Positions 5,827 through 8,873 of a stretch of DNA of 8,873 bases are shown here, piece after piece. How positions within the stretch are numbered: position 1 is the first letter of the stretch; the number at the start of each line of letters is the position of its first letter. The stretch is taken from NCBI GenBank assembly GCA_900290315.1, contig OKRF01000166.1, positions 838 to 9,710 of the forward strand. Direction: 5' to 3'. The notes under the pieces are model-generated. The model had not been told where the DNA came from and ran no database searches. It saw only the letters and a program-made list of their open reading frames with translations. The stretch comes from Candidatus Sulfopaludibacter sp. SbA3. GTDB lineage: Bacteria; Acidobacteriota; Terriglobia; Bryobacterales; Bryobacteraceae. The translations under genes and the position numbers were made by a program.

Positions 5827-8092
5827 CTACCGGAGCGACTCCATCGGGTCGAGCCGGGCGGCCCGGCGGGCCGGCAGCCAGACCGCCGCCAGCGCGGCCG
5901 CAGTCAAGAGACCGGCAGCCATTGCCAATGCCCACCCGTCCACGGGATTCACACCAAACAGAAGGGTTGCGGCCAGCCTCGATCCGCCATAGATCGCCGG
6001 CACACTCAGTGCGAATCCGGCGCCGACCAATACCAGCGACTCTCCCAGCACCATCCGTAGAATCGTGCCCCGCCCGGCGCCGAGCGCCATGCGAATGCCG
6101 ATATCGGCGGTCCGGCGGGTTACCGAATACGACATCAACCCATACAGCCCCACAGCAGCCAGCAGGAGCGCCGCTACGCCCAGGCCGGCGGCGAGAGAGG
6201 CCATCATTCGCTCCTTCACCAGGGCGCGATCGATCCCGCGATCGAGAGTCTCGATGCGCAGGGGGTATTCGCGTCCCATCGCTTCCATTTCCTGGCGGAG
6301 TCGACGAACCAGGTCCGCCGTGGGCGCATTTGCGGCCCGGATGAGCACACGCGGTTGCCGGGCCGCGTCTTCCTGAAAGACCGAAGTGAAGACCTGCAAG
6401 CTGTTGTGCTTTTGAAGGCTGCCGAGGTACGAATCGGCGACCATGCCCGCGATCACCAGTTCTTTGGCCGCCGGGCCGGGAAGGGTCACGCGCCTGCCTA
6501 TGGCCTGCTGCCCGGGGAACAGCCGTTGCGCCAGGCTCTGGCTCACTATGGCAACTCGCGGCGAGCCAGGCGAGTCATGAACAGTAAACTCGCGCCCGGC
6601 TACCACCGAGATCTCCAGGGTCCGGAAGTAGTCCGGCGCCACCAGGAAGAGTTGGGCTTCGGCGGCGACGTCATTGGCAGTGACGGAGTGATCGGGAAAT
6701 AGAGCCGGGAGCACCGGCTGGAGGGTCGCGGAGGATACCGCTCCGACCCCGGGCACTCGCGAGAGCCGCTGGAACAGCTCCGGATAATAAGAGTTCGGAT
6801 CCATGCCCGTGTAACCGCCGGGCCGATTCATGAGCGGCATCTCGAGCACGTTGGCTGCATGGAATCCCAGCGGCAGCGTGCGGAGATTCCGCAGAGTTTG
6901 GGTGAACAGTGCCGCGGCCAGAACCAGCACCAGCGAGAGCGCTACCTGAATCACGACCATCAGTTTTCCTGCGCGTCCAACCGGGCCGGTCAGTCCGCGG
7001 CCGGCGTGCTGCAAGGCTACGGAGGGGTCGGTCCCGAGTGCCCGCCATGCTGGCACGGCGCCGAAGAGAAGGCCGCTGAGAATGGCGATCGCCAGGGTGA
7101 ACGCAAAGACAGTGCCATCCACCGATACATCGTGCGCGCGATCGATGTTGCCGGTCCAGACGAATTGCGCGAGGAAGCCTGTGGCCCAGCGCGCGAAGAA
7201 CGCGCCTGCCGCAGCGCCGCCGATAGCCAGCAGCATACTCTCCATCAGATACTGGCGCAGAATCCGGCCGCGTCCCGCCCCCAGCGCCAGGCGAATGCCG
7301 GTTTCCCGCCGCCTGGCTTCGGCGCGTGCCAGCAGCAAGGTGGCCAGGTTGACCGTTGCCAACAACAGCAGTACTCCCACCATGCCGAGCAGCAGCTTGA
7401 GCGGATAGGCGAAGCGCATGCGCGCAAAGTTGAAGCCCGTTCCGGCGGCGGCCGGTGACTTCCCAGGAGGGGACGCGCGACTGGCGCTGGCGGTCCAGCG
7501 AGGTGAATGCCCCCAGCGGAACAATCGCGTCGACTGCCCCGGCGCCTTCCATATCGGTGAAACTTCGCGGCGCGACACCCACCACGGTGAAAGGCTTCCC
7601 CTGGATGCGGATGAGTTTCCCGAGCGCCGTTGGGCTGGCGCGGAAGTAGCGCTGCCAGCAGGCATAGCCCAGTACAGCAACGGAGCCATCCTCGGGCGTA
7701 ATACTGCGGCCGATCACCGGGTGAATAGGCATGGCGGCAGAAAAATCCTGGCTCGCCAGAAGCGCCGTCCCAGGAAACAGCGAACCCTCCGCTTCCAGCG
7801 TGAACACAGACAGATCCTGCCAGGCGAACATACCGCTAAGCGTTCGCTGGTGCGACCGGATCTGCTCAAAATTCGAATAGGAAAAACCGGCTCGATGCCC
7901 GGCACCGTCCACGGTCGCCAGACCTACCAGGCGATCGGGGGCAGTAGTGGCCAGAGGGCGCAGGGCAACGGCGTTTAGCAGGCTGAAAATCGCCGTGTTC
8001 GCGCCCACGCCTATTGCCAAAGAGACTATGGCGACAAACGTGAATCCCGGAGCCTTGAGAAGAATGCGAAGCGCGTACCGAAGATCGCCCAT
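5827..8092 (-). pseudogene. ADOP/MacB-like FtsX-family permease, broken by an out-of-frame internal deletion
   Basis: Reading down from ATG 8092 (behind AAAGGGAAG), the first frame gives MGDLRYALRILLKAPGF, a transmembrane helix (VAIVSLAIGVGANTAIFSLL), and a MacB-type periplasmic domain with YACWQRYFRASPTALGK, FTVVGVAPRSF and VDAIVPLGAF, up to SWEVTG near 7455. Sense then moves to another frame: PAAAGTGFNFARMRFAYPL, the first FtsX domain (LLLLATVNLATLLLARAEAR, TGIRLALGAGRGR), further helices, a second periplasmic domain, and the second FtsX domain (LLLAAVGLYGLMSYSVTRRT), ending DPMESLR. The SWEVTG block is normally separated from the RMRFAYPL helix by several dozen residues, so a segment of perhaps 50-90 residues is gone. 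The joint falls in the GC-rich CCGGCGGCGGCCGG at 7442-7455. The halves give about 750 codons; relatives are near 800 or more. ADOP permeases are of unclear role and probably act with a MacB-like ATPase, not seen here. The gene lies 12 bases after the CHAT gene. Confidence 0.85.
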
Positions 8093-8104
8093 GGAGCTTC
8101 CCTT

Positions 8105-8872
8105 TCAATAGCCATTACCGATCATGACGAAACTCGCCCAATAAAAGGGATGACTGTATTGCGGCAAGCGCCGGACGGCGAGCATGGCTTTCTGGAGCGA
8201 CCGGGCACGTCCTGGTTGGTTGTTGCCACCGGGCGCCAGCTTCAAATTTCGATGGAACGCCAACATCAATTCGGTGGTGCCGGCCGAATCCACCGCCCAC
8301 TGGCTGGCCACCGTAGCACGGGCGCCGGCGGCCAGAAACGCCCAGCTCATTCCCACCACTCCCTCACCGCTCAGCACTCCGCCGCGTGCCGTGTCGCAAC
8401 CGGAAAGCACCGCCAGGTCGGCATGCAGATTCATGGCAAGAATGTCCCGCGCCTCGAGCGCGCCATCGCTCGCATCCCTGCCCGGCGCCAGCGACAGCCA
8501 GGAGTACATGGGATTGGCCGGGTTGAGAATTCCATGGGTGGCGATGTGCAACACCCGGTAATTCGGCGCCTCCGTCATCCATGCCTGCTTGGTGGCGTCC
8601 CCGCCTGTCAGGGGTTTGGCCCCCTGCTGGCGGTACAGTTCCACCAGCGAGCTCACCTCCCGGGCGGCGTTGGGCAACCGGGCCGTGGCGGGATCGCCTA
8701 ACGCCAGCAGCGCGTGCGACGCGGGTGGTTCGCTGTGCCTCCGGCTTTCGCGGAGATAGGTGAGCGAAGGAGCGTAGAAAACGGTTTGCCGCTCCAGCAG
8801 GTGCGCACCATCGGGCCGCACCAGGGCCTGAAACGGCAGGTTCCAGAGCGCGCCATCCGGCACCAGCACCAG
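8105..8872 (-). CDS. CHAT-domain caspase-like protease, 5'-partial
   Basis: The window holds the C-terminal 255 codons, which amount to most of a CHAT (caspase HetF-associated with TPRs) domain. Visible blocks are LVLVPDGALWNLPFQAL, FYAPSLTYLRESR, LALGDPATA, YRVLHIATHGILNP, YSWLSLAPG, LEARDILAMNLHADLAVLSG, CDTARGGVLSGEGVVGMSWA, AGARATVASQWAVDSAGTTE and PFYWASFVMIGNGY. The catalytic His is at 8534-8536 (CAT in the ATHG block) and the Cys at 8396-8398 (TGC in the SGCDTA block), so the dyad is intact. GTG 8869 could be taken as a start, but it is the second Val of the LVLVPDG strand and the frame is open to the right edge. The true start therefore lies outside, most likely after a TPR region, as is usual for the family. 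CHAT proteins cut partner proteins in signalling or defence, for example Craspase, though many acidobacterial copies have no known role. It is the upstream gene of an operon with the broken permease. Confidence 0.9.
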   Translation of the reverse strand: MVLVPDGALWNLPFQALVRPDGAHLLERQTVFYAPSLTYLRESRRHSEPPASHALLALGDPATARLPNAAREVSSLVELYRQQGAKPLTGGDATKQAWMTEAPNYRVLHIATHGILNPANPMYSWLSLAPGRDASDGALEARDILAMNLHADLAVLSGCDTARGGVLSGEGVVGMSWAFLAAGARATVASQWAVDSAGTTELMLAFHRNLKLAPGGNNQPGRARSLQKAMLAVRRLPQYSHPFYWASFVMIGNGY

Positions 8873-8873
8873 C

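Noticed and set aside
7442..7455. Programmed frameshift in the permease gene
   Set aside because: A frameshift alone would not remove the missing stretch of the periplasmic domain, and no slippery heptamer is seen. Deletion explains both.
7418..7978. 186-codon plus-strand ORF opposite the permease
   Set aside because: It is antisense to the permease N-terminal half, with no motifs.

Overview
The window is GC-rich bacterial DNA that best fits an acidobacterium of the Solibacter/Bryobacter type. The basis is gene content only: a SUMF1-type (FGE-sulfatase) domain protein, a large FtsX/MacB-like permease of the acidobacterial ADOP kind, a CHAT-domain protease, a secreted two-domain VOC protein and a DinB-fold protein. 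No rRNA or other lineage marker is present, so this is an inference.

Layout, left to right. (1) Positions 2-823, plus strand: the C-terminal part of a SUMF1-domain protein whose reading frame is open to the left edge. (2) 863-1801, plus strand: a small gene graveyard. A conserved-looking protein of unknown function carries an in-frame TAG, and it runs straight into the C-terminal part of a HipA-family toxin kinase that has lost its N-terminal portion and carries a +1 frameshift. (3) 1831-1907: a tRNA with anticodon CAT, read as tRNA-Ile2 (lysidine type) rather than Met. (4) 1916-3397: a secreted glycoside-hydrolase-like protein that begins only 8 bases after the tRNA. (5) About 3398-3693: a relic of an IS110-family insertion sequence, with its non-coding left leader and the first part of its transposase. 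(6) 3735-4205: a small secreted protein of unknown function. (7) 4215-4766, minus strand: a DinB-fold protein, divergent from (8) 4871-5788, plus strand: a secreted double-VOC protein with a -10 box placed for a leaderless transcript. (9) 5827-8869, minus strand: a CHAT-domain gene (5' end off the right edge) followed 12 bases later by an ADOP permease gene that has an out-of-frame internal deletion.

The intact genes are mostly for secreted or envelope proteins (GH-like, small secreted protein, double VOC), and no single pathway joins them. The clearest unit is the CHAT-permease operon. The strongest theme is decay: four genes in under 9 kb (unknown protein, HipA, IS110 transposase, permease) are broken. 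Either this is a region of real gene loss beside a tRNA, or some of the frame breaks are assembly errors. The truncations of HipA, the transposase and the permease cannot be explained by single-base errors. I see no CRISPR array, riboswitch, prophage or intact mobile element, and nothing I would call a convincing new defence system.
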